Shown: positions 45,560 to 56,425, numbered from the stretch's first letter. The stretch: DNA of 64,000 nt from Doryteuthis pealeii (GCA_023376005.1 CM042145.1:58448894-58512893), one strand, 5' to 3'. Numbers and translations are program-made. Notes: generated by a model not told the origin, from the letters alone.

Positions 45560-47375
45560 TGCAATGGCATTGATCGACTACAGAATGGCCTATGATATAG
45601 TCCCACATACCTGGATTATCAAATGTTTGAAAATGTACAAAATATCCAACAACATTGTAAATTTTATCAAAAAAGCCATGGGAAACTGGAGAGTCCAGTT
45701 AAAAGCATGAGGGCAATCCCTGGTAGAAATAAAAATCCAAAGAAGTATTTTCCAAGGAGACTCGCGATCACCACTACTATCATAGCAATGATGCCACTCA
45801 ACTACGTGCTTAGAAAATGTACAGCGGGTAAAATTCACTAACTCGCAGGAAAAAAATAAACCATCTTATGTTGATGGATGATATAAAAAAGAATTTCCAA
45901 CAATGAAAAAGAACTAGAAACCCTGGTAGAAACTATTAGAATATTTGACAGCCAAGAAATTAGGAATGGAATTCGGAATTGAAAAATGTGCCATGTTAGG
46001 GATTAAAAAAAGGGGGGGGGATTAATGGACGGAATACAACTACCAAATCAGGACACTATAAAAATACTTGGAGAAAAAGAAAGTTACAAATTCTTAGGAA
46101 TTTTGGAAGTGGATATTATCAAGCAATCAGAGATTTAAGGAAAAGTTAAAAGGGAATATTTCAGGAGAACAAAAAAACTCCTAGAAACAAAGTTCAGCAG
46201 CAGAAATCTGATCATACCTGGGCTAACCCCATTATAAGATACTCTAGGCCATTCTTAAAATAGACAAAAGAAGAAATCAGACAGATTGACCAAAGGACTA
46301 GAAAATTAATGACAAGACACAAGGCTTTACAACTTAGAGATGATAGAGATAGGCTATATGTATTAAGAAAAGGAAGGTGGAACAGGTCTTGCCAACATAG
46401 ATGACACATAGAGGCCACAATCCAAGGACACAAAGAAAACATAAAAAAGAGCAAAGAAAGATTACTTATGGCAGCAAATAACAACAGATGTAGCATATGG
46501 ACAGACAGAAAAACAATGAAAACAAAGATGGGAAGAAAAACTATTATATGAATACTTTAAATTGGAGAAGGTGCACATGAAAAGACTTGGACATGATTAA
46601 AAAAAGGAAAACTCAAGAGAGAAACTGAATCACTAATAATTGCTGCACAAAATAATGCCATAAGAACAAATTATATCAAAGCAAAAATTGATAAGACACA
46701 ACAAAACAATAAATTTAGACTGTGTCGTGACAGAAATGAGACTATAAACCATGTATTAAGCGAATGCAGCAAACTAGCACAACGGGAATACAAAGCTAGG
46801 CATGACTGGGTTGGGAAGGTGATCCACTTGAAATTAGGCAAAAAACTAAATTTTGACCACACAACAAAATAGTATATGCATAAATCAGAATCTGTTCTTG
46901 AGAATGAAATGCATAACATTCTCTGGGACTTCAAGATAAAGACAGATCTTCTTATGCCAGGCAAGAGACTAGACCTAGTATTGATTAAGAAAAAAAAAGA
47001 GAACTTTTTAACTGGTAGACTTTGAAGTTCCAGCAGATCACAGAGTAAAGGTGAAGGAAAACTAAAAGATAAACAAATACCTAAACTTGCCAGAAAATTA
47101 AAAAAAAACTGTGGAATATGAGGGTGGAAGTGATACCAATTCTAGTTGGTGCATTTAGAATGGTTCCAAAAAAACTTGGAAAAAAGACTGGAAGAACTGG
47201 AAATCAAAGAAAGAATTGAGACCATCCATACTACTGCATTGCTGCCATCGGCTAGAATACTCAGAAGAGTCCTGGAGACATGAGGAAACTTGTCATCACT
47301 CAGACTCCAGTGAAATACCATCAGCTAACACTGGTGTGAAAAACTCACAAGGAGTGAAATAATAATAATGGAAAA
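45560..47375 (+). pseudogene. R2/NeSL-like LINE, copy 2 (RT to 3' end), decayed
   Basis: Starting inside the reverse transcriptase, the plus strand codes ALIDYRMAYDIVPHTWIIK (motif A region), an SPLL-like block near 45765, a decayed catalytic box LMDDIK near 45873 (normally YMDD or similar), QIDQRTRKLMTRHKAL near 46285, a zinc-knuckle-like RLCRDRNETINHVLSEC near 46715 with the first Cys lost, HDWVGKVIHLKLGKKLNFDH, and the endonuclease region near 46960 where the expected RPD reads RLD. Many stops and frameshifts show it is dead. It follows copy 1 head-to-tail. Its 3' end is near 47365 with an AATAATAATGG tail. Confidence 0.85.
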
Positions 47376-47547
47376 ATAATCAAATACATTATACAAATAC
47401 AAAAAAAACAGCAAAGGACTGTTTAGATTCAGTGTCACACAGGAAATGTGTAATTTCTTGATACAGTGTGTCAAAAACATCCTGAACTGAAAACTATACT
47501 CTTGCATGTCAGTTGGAGTAAATTAACCTACATCAATAAATTAGGAT

Positions 47548-48665
47548 ATGCCAAAATGTTGGCTCATTTTAATTTTAAAAATGAATTAAATTGATTATTT
47601 AAGGGCAGATCTTTGTTTAAATCAAAAAGTAGTAACATAATGATCAGTAAAAAAAAAAAGAAAAAAAGTAAAATAATATTACATATGTAATCTATTTTAA
47701 TTAACCTTAAATTATCCCCAAAATTTTATAAAAGATGGCACTTTGTGTGAAGTAAGGTACGGACTAAAACACCTACATTATTTAAGATTTTAAAAATTAT
47801 CACAGTATCTACTTAGAAATCAATAACAAAAAACATTAAATACACTATATACAGAAAAATTACTAACTTTAATTTATCAAAACGTAATATTCTTTTTCAT
47901 TCCAAACACACAGCGCATAAACCTTGTTTACATTGAGTTCTCATTACCTTTTGTAGGGAAAGAAGTTTAACATGATATGCCCACATTTAAGGGAGGTTGT
48001 AAGTGATAATTTACTAACCCAGATTGATAAACAAAAAATTACCAAAAATCAGGGAATTATCTGATTTTAATAAAATCTTCAGTGTTGACTTATTAATCAA
48101 CAAATTATTTCTTTTAAATTACTGAATCGTTTCAATCAGACTGAATCTTTGGAAATAAATCAAAATTCTTTAAAATAGATATTACCATTTACACCACCAA
48201 TACACGCTATAAGGAAACAATTTATATACCTAATTAATAGATAAAATTCATTTAAAATATGAAACTCTTATTTTAAATTTCAAATTTCATATTTCTAGAT
48301 TCTAAAATCAAATATTTATTTAATAACCAGCCTACTTTAGTATTGTTTTCTAAGGATTTTGGAGAAAACTCAATTGAAAGGTTAGGCCATCACCCTTTTA
48401 AATAATACAAATGTCAATGTATAATTTTTCCCCTTATAATCTAAAAGTCAATTATATACATAAAAAACATTTTTTAAATCTCCAAAAATTAAAAAAAAAA
48501 ATTTTGCATTTAATTTTCATGTTTTTGGTACTACCAGAGTCTTTCCGTTAATTTTCCTTTCTTCTATTTACATTTTTAGTCTTTTTATTTATACTGTAAT
48601 TAATTTCAAAAGTATATAACCCCACCAATATTTTGCACCCCAAAAATAAGGGGGGGGGGTCAACA
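47548..48665 (+). repeat. F3 repeat copy
   Basis: It opens GGATATGCCAAAATGTTGGC, then GATTATTTAAGGGCAGATC, AAGTAGTAACATAATG, AAAATCAGGGAATTATCTG, ATTCATTTAAAATATGAAAC, TTTTTATTTATACTG and ends near ATTTTGCACCCCAAAAAT with a G-run (48650-48659). It is more diverged than 52784-54109. Confidence 0.7.
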
Positions 48666-48689
48666 CCACCACTTCACTGTTACACGTAA

Positions 48690-48955
48690 TTATATTATAA
48701 ATATAATTACTATTATTATTATTATTATTATTATTATATTATTATATTATTATAAAATATATAATTTTAAAGTTAAAATTAAATTAAACATTATTACAAT
48801 ATAGCTGTCACCATAAGAATGATCATTATTATAATTATTATTTACCATGATAATTATTATCATTATCACTACTATCATCATCCCCACCACCACCACCATA
48901 TACTATTATTATAACATAATTCATAATCATTATTATTATTATCATCATTGTTTGT
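48690..48955. repeat. ATT/ATC/ACC triplet-rich simple sequence
   Basis: Runs of (ATT)n at 48711-48737, mixed ATTATC, and CCACCACCACCACC near 48882-48896. Nothing coding. Confidence 0.9.
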
Positions 48956-48956
48956 T

Positions 48957-49300
48957 TTGTGACATATCAACCTTGGTTGGTCACTTAATGAAGGCAAAGT
49001 TTTGAAAGATTTGTAGTGATAATTTGGAAGAAATTTTTTGTAACCAAATTTTCTATATTGTTCAAACCACAGATCGAACCCTAACAGGTACAACCGCTCT
49101 GGATCAGAGTGGACATAGGGGCAATGGTGATGAAGGGGTGCTCTACATTCCCCAGACCTCTAGAACTGGAACTTTACCATCAATTAGATTTTAACATCAT
49201 ATCCAGGACATGAAGACCCTCAGCCACCGCCTGCTATGATAAAAAGGTTTGGGCTTACCATATGGGCAATAGGGTTGGGACAATCATATAGGTGCTAGGG
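48957..49300 (-). repeat. F1 repeat copy
   Basis: Left-hand tail GTGACATATCAACCTTGG and GGTCACTTAATG, then CGAACCCTAACAGGTAC, GGGGCAATGGTGATGAAGGG, GACCCTCAGCCACCGCC and GGGTTGGGACAATCATATAG. It breaks off at GTGCTAGGGCTTG. Confidence 0.85.
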
Positions 49301-49751
49301 CTTGTCAAAACAAGATGGTGATCGTCCCTTTAAGAGAAAGATTAAGAAGGAAGGCTGCGGTCAACGGGTGTCAGGATGGAGAAGGGTAAGGAGGTGACGA
49401 GTGATGTCTGCTATCTTGGTAAGGTGAATGGTGTCCGAACGTTGAAAAGTAAAGCCATATATACTTTTTATGAGGCTGAAACTTGGATCAGTTTATGGCC
49501 TTCTTCATTTTAACGTGAAGTTTGGCCGAAAAATGTAAATTCTGATTTTGTCTTGATAATTCTTTCTCAAGATTTCAGCATGCGCTGAGCCATTGCGCAC
49601 AGATGAGTTTTTTAAAATTTTTCCAAAAGTTACGGCTCCGGTAACATCCGGTGAGTGTTCTCCTGGTCTGTTAGGTGAACATTTTGGTGAGTGGGTATAA
49701 TGAGTTTAGTGAATTTTGTGAATCGGGAGAGATCTTTATTTCTGATATATA
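49301..49751 (-). mobile_element. Possible LTR related to family C
   Basis: The right end GTGAATCGGGAGAGATCTTT ... TATATAACA resembles GTGAATCGGGAGATATCTAT ... TATGTAACA of LTR-C, and the next bases (CTAGGGGGCGATATT) would read on the minus strand as a purine-rich tract. The left end is not defined and no second copy is present. Confidence 0.4.
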
Positions 49752-49910
49752 ACACTAGGGGGCGATATTGTTGCTCAGGAAGGCGGCTAGGAACGCTATT
49801 GATGCTCAGGACTGTATTTGAAGTTTATTGTGTCGCAATTTGCTGCTGCTGATTGACCTTGCTAAGGAAGCTGTTTACGGTTGCTAGGGACGCTAGTGTT
49901 GCTCAGGAAG

Positions 49911-50275
49911 TTGTAGTAACGAGTCGAACTTACCTGACTCAAAGCGTCCTCGATGCCTGGCCTGCGAAACTGTCCCTGGCAAGGAAAGGAATGTGGTCGG
50001 GGGAAGAAGGAATGTGGTACGCCATTATGCCCACTCTGAGTAAGAAGTGTCAAGAAGTTGGAGGGGCCAGAATAGACTTTTTATAGAGGTTGCGAGGAAT
50101 TATGGGTGACTACCCATGGTGCATTGCAACTTTTATTTGGCTATAAAAGCGACCTATTTTTGGCCTGAACGGGGCACTGCATTTTTGTTCTTCAGTAACA
50201 GAGTGTCGAGAGAGCAAGAGAGAAAGTGAAAGAAGAGGAAAAAGAAGAAAAAGAAAAAGAGAAAGAGAAGCTGGT
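49911..50275 (+). mobile_element. Insert in the minisatellite with a TATA-like box
   Basis: A 365-bp unit starting TGTAGTAACGAGTCG interrupts a repeat unit after CTCAGGAAGT. It carries GGCTATAAAAGCGACC (50139-50154), a good TATA-box, then a purine-rich stretch (50205-50272). This could be a solo LTR or another promoter-bearing insert. The borders do not give a clean duplication. Confidence 0.4.
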
Positions 50276-50829
50276 GGACAATTTTCACTAGTGTCTTAAT
50301 TAAAGCTAAGAACTGCATTTGAGATTGATTTTGTTGATATTTGCTGTTACTGAAAAGGTTGTTAGGAAGCTATTGTTGTTCAAGAAGGTGGCTAGGAACG
50401 CTATTGATGCTCAGAACTGTATCTGATGTTTATTGAGTTGCTATTTGCTGTTGCTGATGGAGTTTGGTAAGGAAGCTGTTCACGGTTGCCCGGGACGATA
50501 TTGATGAAAATGACTATTTTGAGATTGATTGTCATGTATTTGCTGTTGCGGAAAGAGGTTACTAAGGACACCATTTTTGGTTTCTAGGGACGCTATTGTT
50601 GCCCAGGAAGTTGGATAGTGTCTCCATTGAATCTAAAGACTCTACTTCAGATTGATTTTGTTGCTATTTGCTGTTACTATGTTTGCTGTTGTAGGCTATT
50701 CACGGTTCCAAGTTCCGGTTATTGTTGTCCAGATACAGTTCTGAGTCATAATAGCGTTTTCAGCCACCTTCATGAGCAACAATAGCGTCCCTAGCAACCA
50801 TAAATAGCGTCCTTAGCAATATACTTCAG

Positions 50830-50860
<31 letters not shown>

Positions 50861-51436
50861 TCAATCTCAAGTACAGTCCTTAGATTCAATGGAGACACTA
50901 TCCAACTTCCTGAGCAATAATAGCGTCCATGGAAACCAAAAAAGGCGTCCTTAGCAACCTCCTTCAGCAACAGCAAATACATCACAATCTATCTCAAAAT
51001 ACAGACCTGAGTATCAATAGCGTCCCTCGTAACTGTAAACAGCTTCCTTAGCAACCTACATCAGCAACACAGCCAACCTCAGATATATTTCTGAGTATCA
51101 ATAGCGTTCCTAGTCACCTTCACGGGCAATAATAGCGTCCCTAGTAACCGTAAACAGCGTCCTTAGCAACCTCCGTCAGCAAACAGCAACACAATAAACC
51201 ACTAATATAGTTCTGAGCACAAATAGAGTCCCAAGCAACCCTAAATAGCGTCCTTAGCAAACTACTTCAATCACAAATATTAATCTCAAATACACCCCTT
51301 AGCATCAATAGAGTCACTAGCCAACGTCTCGAGTAACAGCTTCACTAGCAACCGTAAACAGCGTCCTTTACAACTTCCTTCAGCAACAGCAAATACATGC
51401 CAATCAATCTCAAAATACAGTTTTTAGTATCAATAG

Positions 51437-51885
51437 TGTAAGCGTCAAGGTTATAATACTGTTATAACTTGTTGAAACGAAAACTCCGACAAGGGTGTTA
51501 AACATATAACAAGATGGACTTTAATTCAGGCACATGGAAACGATACATAAAATAGGAATACATGATACACAGTAGAGAATATAAATAAGATATAATAAAA
51601 GGACACATTTGTGAATGGAAATACAATATTTAGGTATAAAAGAGATACCTAAATGTACATATAAAATATAGGAGTTAAAGATAGTCCGTACGTGGGGGAG
51701 GGGGCGAGGCCCCCACGAAGGTGGGGTGTAGACACACATGTCTAACCCATGTTTCCAGGTCCCAGAAGAAGGGAAAAGAGAGCGAAGAGTTTGAACCTCA
51801 CGCTTAAATACCAGACTTCCTGGTGGTCGGCACGGAAACCCAGCGGGAAGATAACTCTTCCAGGTAAAGGGAAGGTAATCCCACA
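51437..51885. mobile_element. Solo LTR (family D)
   Basis: A 449-bp unit from TGTAAGCGTCAAGG to GGTAATCCCACA, flanked by ATAG on both sides (51433-51436 and 51886-51889). The minisatellite phrase is interrupted exactly there. It contains GATGGACTTTAATTCAGGC and a GC-rich inverted pair (GGGGGCGAGGCCCCC near 51698). No internal sequence adjoins, so it is solo. The 126-residue minus-strand frame across it is not a gene. Confidence 0.88.
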
Positions 51886-52235
51886 ATAGCATCCCAAACA
51901 ACTGTAAGCAGCGTCCTTAGCAATAATCTTCAGGAATAACAAATAGCAACAAAATAAACATCAAATAAAAATCTGAGCATCAATAGCGTCCCTAGCAACC
52001 GTAAAGAGCTGCTATTTTGGTTGTTAATGAGTCTGTTTACGCTGTTTACAGTTGTTATCAATGGTTGTTAGGGACACTGTTTACGGTCGCTAAGAGCACT
52101 ATTTATCGTTGCCGTGGTTCGTTGCTAGGGACGCTATTTATCGTTGCTATGGATGGTTACTAGGGATGTTGTTTACTATTGTTAGGGACGCAATTTACAG
52201 TTGCTAAGGACGCTATTTTCGTTTGTTATTAGGAA

Positions 52236-52564
52236 TGGTCTTATCGCTCAGCTTGCGATCAACTAAAACACACGAGGCACCTAAACTGAGGTCCTATGCT
52301 AGTCACGATACTTGATGAAACAACTTAGTCTGAGTATTGTGACTACCACATGTGTCTAGGACTAGATGCACTGTCAATAGTTTTGTGCCCACGTTGTATT
52401 TTTGAAAGATATACAGAATTTGGAATTTACGAAACTTTGTCGAAAATTTCTTCTTAGATTGGTCGGCACACATTTCCGGGTGCTGGAACATTTGTGACCA
52501 ATAGAAAGCAAGTTGAAATAATTGTGCTAAATGACAAGAATATTATTTAAAAAAAAAAAAAAAA
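52236..52564. other. Unassigned spacer
   Basis: A possible inverted pair: CATGCTAGTCACGATAC-like phrase near 52294 and AGTATTGTGACTACC near 52332. An A-run is at 52551-52563. No gene. Confidence 0.5.
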
Positions 52565-52783
52565 TTACGTTTCATTTATTGTTCCTTTCTGTCTTGGTAA
52601 ATACAGGTTCACTCTCGATACTTTTTGAACACATCACATATTTTGAAGAAAATTAACGTTTCATTTAATGATCATTTCCACCTTGGTAAATACAGCTTCA
52701 GTCTCGATACTTTTTGAACACATCTCGTATTTTTAAGAAAATTGATTTTTAATTCATTGGTAATTTCGGTCTTGGTAAATACT
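52565..52783 (+). repeat. ~89-bp tandem repeat, about 2.5 units
   Basis: Units start ACGTTTCATT (52567 and 52656) and contain CTTGGTAAATACAG, CTCGATACTTTTTGAACACA and AAGAAAATT. A further unit and a half lies beyond the F3 element at 54165-54300, so F3 split the array. Confidence 0.85.
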
Positions 52784-54109
52784 AGGTATACCCCAAAATT
52801 CAGCTGCTATTCATATTAAAGTCGAAAAGTAATAACATAATGAGCATCAGTAAAAAAAAATCAAAATAATATTACATATGTAATTTATTTTTAATACATT
52901 TAAAACTTTTTTTCGGTCAATTTCGATCGCGTTTGGCAGGAAAGGCTGCTTAAAATACGTGTTTACAAAATAAATTATAACATTCGAGATTGAAAAAAAA
53001 AATTACCGAAAATCAAGGAATTATCCGATTTTAAGAAAAAATTTCAGTATTGAATTATCAATTAATAAATTTTATTATGCATCAGTTATTTCATTTCAAA
53101 ATTTTAATTAGGTATTTCTGCTATGATAAATTAATATATAAAATTAATTTAAAATATGAGCAGCATGATTTTAACGGCATATCAACCCGTCTTGGGTTAA
53201 GTCATGCCTAACGGTTAGGAAGTTATACATATTGTGTATTTATATTTATACTTTTTAGTAATTGGTTTTAATAATGTGTTAGCATTATTGGGGATTATGC
53301 TGTATGATATTGATTTGTTTCATGTCTATATTCGATGGTATAATTTTATTTCCCTCAAAAAAGAGAGAATATCCTTCATGTTGACATTTTCAAACAGATC
53401 TTTCATATTGTTTGCTTTAAAATAACGGTTTCTGATGCGAGCAAAAAACCTGCATTCCGTGAATAAGTGTTTAACTGTCAAGTTTAAAATGTCATATTAT
53501 TAGATTCTAAAAAAAATATTTTTTTAATAACTACTTTACTTTAGTATCAATCAACCATATTTTTTTTTAGTCGTAAACTGTATTGGAAATTTAGCGCTCC
53601 TCCCTTTTAACCGGAACAAATATTGATGTATATCTTTTTCTTTTATAAAATTATAGACAATTAAATAATTATCGAAATGAGTAAAAAAAGAAAAAATATC
53701 CAAAAATTATTTTTTAGTTTTTACTTTCATTTTATTTTTCGATTTTCGGTACTTATTTACTACCCGAGCTGATTCTTTAAAACAATTTTTTTTACTTCTA
53801 TTCACAACTTGGATCTTTTTTCTTTATTTATGTAGGAAAAAGTATCAATCCCATATATACCGCAACCGATATTTTGCGCCCCCAAAACAAGGGGGTGACA
53901 AATTTAGGTGACCCGAAAAATCAGAAAGTTTTTGAATAAAATACCTAATGCATTATAAAATTCATTCATTGATAAATCAAAATTTCATTAAAATCGGATA
54001 ATTCCCTGATTTTTGGTAATTTTTTTTCAAACGGAGACTGAAGATGTCGAAATTGTATAGAAAAAAAAAAAAAAAAATGATTTTTCGACAAATTGGGTAT
54101 ACCTGTATT
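52784..54109 (+). mobile_element. F3 element, most complete copy
   Basis: Starts AGGTATACCCCAAAATTC and ends ACAAATTGGGTATACCT, so GGTATACC-type inverted ends bound about 1.3 kb. It has the full F3 order, including TTTCGATCGCGTTTGGC, AAATTTAGCGCTCCTCCC, TTTTCGGTACTTATTTACTA and CCCCAAAACAAGGGGG, plus a nested LINE tail (53174-53481). No transposase frame is seen. The inverted ends and palindromic interior fit a non-autonomous DNA transposon or foldback element; family not recognised. Confidence 0.65.
53174..53481 (-). pseudogene. LINE 3' end nested in F3, with F1-type tail
   Basis: The minus strand from 53481 to a TAG at 53326 is open and codes LTVKHLFTECRFFARIRN, then NNMKDLFENVNMKDILSFL and LYHRI. 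This matches the C-terminal end of Jockey/I-like LINE proteins, with the T-x-x-H-x(4)-C block. The 3' untranslated part ends with the hairpin GGCATGACTTAACCC ... GGGTTGATATGCCGTTAAAA, the same tail as the F1 SINE-like copies. It interrupts F3 between GAGCAGCATGATT and AAGTTTAAAATGTC. Confidence 0.75.
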
Positions 54110-54182
54110 TACTAGGTATACCCGATTTGTCGAAAAATCAGTGGGTTTTTTTTTTCTATACAATTTCGACAGCTTCAGTCTC
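54034..54182. repeat. Palindrome with arms of about 70 bp
   Basis: GAGACTGAAG ... TGTCGAAATTGTATAG ... TTTTTCGACAAATTGGG at 54034-54109 is mirrored by 54114-54182 with few mismatches; A-run and T-run oppose each other. It combines the F3 end with a piece of the flanking 89-bp repeat (CAGCTTCAGTCTC). Confidence 0.92.
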
Positions 54183-54524
54183 AATAATTTTTGAACGCAT
54201 TTCGTTTTTTGAAGAAAATCAACGTTTCATTCATTGTTCATTTCTACCTTGGTAAATACAATTTTAGTCTCTAGACTCTGAACACACGTTGTATCTTGAG
54301 AAATCCGAGAAACATCTGTGTTTATAGCCCGAACAATGTAAACACCAAAACTCGAGTGTATTGAGCATTGAGATGTAAACGTTTGCTTATCAGTTAATTG
54401 ACTTATTGTTGATTCGAGAAACAAAACAAAAACTTTTTTTACGTGATAAGAAATATGAGTGTGACTAGTTTTGCAACTGCAACAGATTTTAATACTGAAA
54501 TGTAAATAATTAACATATTTGAAC
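54183..54524. other. Spacer with last 89-bp unit
   Basis: Bases 54183-54300 belong to the 89-bp repeat (TTTTTGAACGCATTTCG, ACGTTTCATTCATTG, CTTGGTAAATAC). The rest is unassigned. The 162-residue minus-strand frame at 54227-54715 crosses this and the SINE, so it is rejected as a gene. Confidence 0.6.
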
Positions 54525-54722
54525 TTGATTCTCAGTCGGTAGAGCACTTGCCTAGGAATCGCAAGGTTCCTGGTTCGATACCGGCACCTGAATAGCACAG
54601 ATTGAGTCATCTGATCTGTGCGGTAAAGTGGAGAGCCGACGGTAGGTGTGGCGCTCCACCTCTGCAAAAACAATATCTGGTCTAGTGCTAGCGAAAGGGG
54701 GATAGACTCCTTCACTGTTATA
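54525..54722 (+). mobile_element. tRNA-derived SINE, head and body
   Basis: A-box TCAGTCGGTAGAGCACTTGC and B-box GGTTCCTGGTTCGATACCGG, then GGTAGGTGTGGCGCTCCACC and GGGGGATAGACTCC. Same family as 18445-18712, but it ends before the GATACCGAC block. Confidence 0.9.
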
Positions 54723-55870
54723 TGTGATATGAAAATCTGATCTTACAATTATGTAGTTTCAAGTAACTATTACTAATGAATAAAATCATTTATTTGCAAA
54801 CAGTTAAATTCTTTCATGTAGCTAATGATAATACCCTTGATGCGTCTGTGCGCAGGAGTTCGTCCTTACTTCTCTAGCAGTGCCCACCAGGTCTTGTCGG
54901 TCTTTTTTTGGATGTTTTTTGAGATGGGAAGTAAACCACTATTTTGTCGGGTGTTTATTCAAGCATTTGGTGGAAACAATACGCCGGTTGTTCGTGTAGC
55001 TCACATCTAGCACTTCTCCAAACGTTTTATTAAAGTCTAGGAAGTGCAGCCATACAATAGTACTGACACGGCTACAACTTGGAACAAATCTCGTTTTATT
55101 TAATCATATATTTGTTTTTAAATAATTTCGTTTATATCATAGATAGATGAAGTTGACTGTTTCTGTTTCTATTTCGCTTTTATCATGGACTAGCTTAAAA
55201 GCCGCCCTATTGGGTGGCAATTAAGCTAGCTCATGTGGAGAGACCTTGATTGATTTTTCCCAATTTCATTTCCAAATTATAAAAATTGTTATCGTACTAA
55301 AAAGATTCATCGCAAAAAATCACGTAAAAATAGCCCAAGACAATCACAGTAATTAAAATGCGAGAATTCAAAATTTCAGGATTGCGGGTATAGATTCGGC
55401 CCGGAATTATTTCAATTTACTCTCTGAGTCGGCCTGATTCGAAAATCGTATGATAGGTACGGCCCCTCGGAATAAAGTTGAAACATGTGACACACTGACG
55501 TTCGCATTTATAATTAGAGATAAACGAATGAGATATGGGATTCAATCTGTTCTCAAACATTGTGAGATTTTTTTTCTTCTGTTTTGTTGGTGTTCATTTT
55601 ATTTATATGACTTCTGTTCGTTGTTTCCAATGTAAATTGTTTTGTATTATTGTGTTCGACGCAATTAAATTCTTCTATTAAGGACGTTGAAAACAAAACA
55701 CTTATTTGTTTCTACCAATTAGTAAGCACATTTTTTATTCACTACTACTACTACTGATGATAATTATAATGATACCTCAGGCAACACACACACACACACA
55801 CACACACACATGAGACAGACTTTTACATACACAAAAGGAGTTATCAATAATTTTCACAACCTGGCATATT
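54723..55870. other. Mostly unassigned, with F2-like hairpin and (CA)n
   Basis: A hairpin at 55190-55229 (CTAGCTTAAAAGCCGCCC / GGGTGGCAATTAAGCTAG) resembles the F2 head. (ACT)n is at 55741-55753 and (CA)n at 55787-55809. No gene is recognised; short frames are not supported. Confidence 0.55.
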
Positions 55871-55871
55871 C

Positions 55872-56115
55872 GAGGGGCGTTCAATAAGTAATGCCCCCCG
55901 GCCCACTTCCCATAGCAGTAGAGCAACGAAACTTGGCACAGTTATTAGTCTTTTTCTACATAGGAACTACACAGAGTAACGCATTTCTCCCATTGTTTGA
56001 TGCAGCTCTGGAGACCATTTTTGTAGAACACCCCAGATTGGTCCTCCAACCACGACATGACTTTATAAATCAAGACTGCATCATCTGGGAAACGCCTTTC
56101 TTTCAAAAACAACTT
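55872..56115 (+). mobile_element. Mariner-like transposon end
   Basis: GAGGGGCGTTCAATAAGTAA followed by TGCCCCC resembles the terminal inverted repeat common to many mariner-type elements and their short derivatives. About 240 bp of inner sequence follows. The other end and a transposase are not visible in the window. Confidence 0.55.
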
Positions 56116-56204
56116 CGTAGCTGAATTTAAAAAAATCTAAACTTATAAAAATGTGGATCAGTAATATTCACCACTGAATTAAGTTCATTATCAAGAGAGA
56201 AGAT

Positions 56205-56425
56205 TATGTTGAAAAATAAATCATCAGCAGCAGCAGCATCAAATCGCGATAACAGCATGGATTCTCATGTCTCTCTCGTCACCCATCCCTATCGATCATC
56301 AGGAATCTGCACATTGTTAAAGGTTTTTGCTGGTAAGCCTACACTAGATTATCCATGTGTAGATGCCCACTGGAGAACGTCACTTATGAGTTGGTCCTTG
56401 CTTCTCCAGCCGTGTCCATCACTTT
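56205..56425 (-). pseudogene. RTE-like LINE 3' terminus
   Basis: On the minus strand, GGAGAAGCAAGGACCAACTC, then CCAGTGGGCATCTACACATGG, then TGATGATCGATAGGGATGGG and GACGAGAGAGACATGAGAAT match in order the last part of the LINE at 61020-61230. It ends in a GCTGCTGCTGCTGATGAT-type repeat. The 236-residue plus-strand frame over it is a shadow. Confidence 0.7.

Larger units (their letters stand above)
49752..52235. repeat. GTTGCTAAGGACGC minisatellite cluster, block 2, foldback
   Basis: The units match block 1. Bases 49752-50735 read mostly forward (with a 365-bp insert at 49911-50275). Bases 50736-52005 read in reverse (CAGCAACAGCAAATAG, AATAGCGTCCCTAGCAACCG), broken by an A-run (50837-50860) and by LTR-D. 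Bases 52006-52235 read forward again. The whole forms a long imperfect inverted repeat. Confidence 0.9.

Noticed and set aside
51521..51901. 126-codon minus-strand frame as a gene
   Set aside because: It is contained almost wholly in the solo LTR-D.
54227..54715. 162-codon minus-strand frame as a gene
   Set aside because: It crosses a plus-strand tRNA-derived SINE and an 89-bp tandem repeat unit; no motif.
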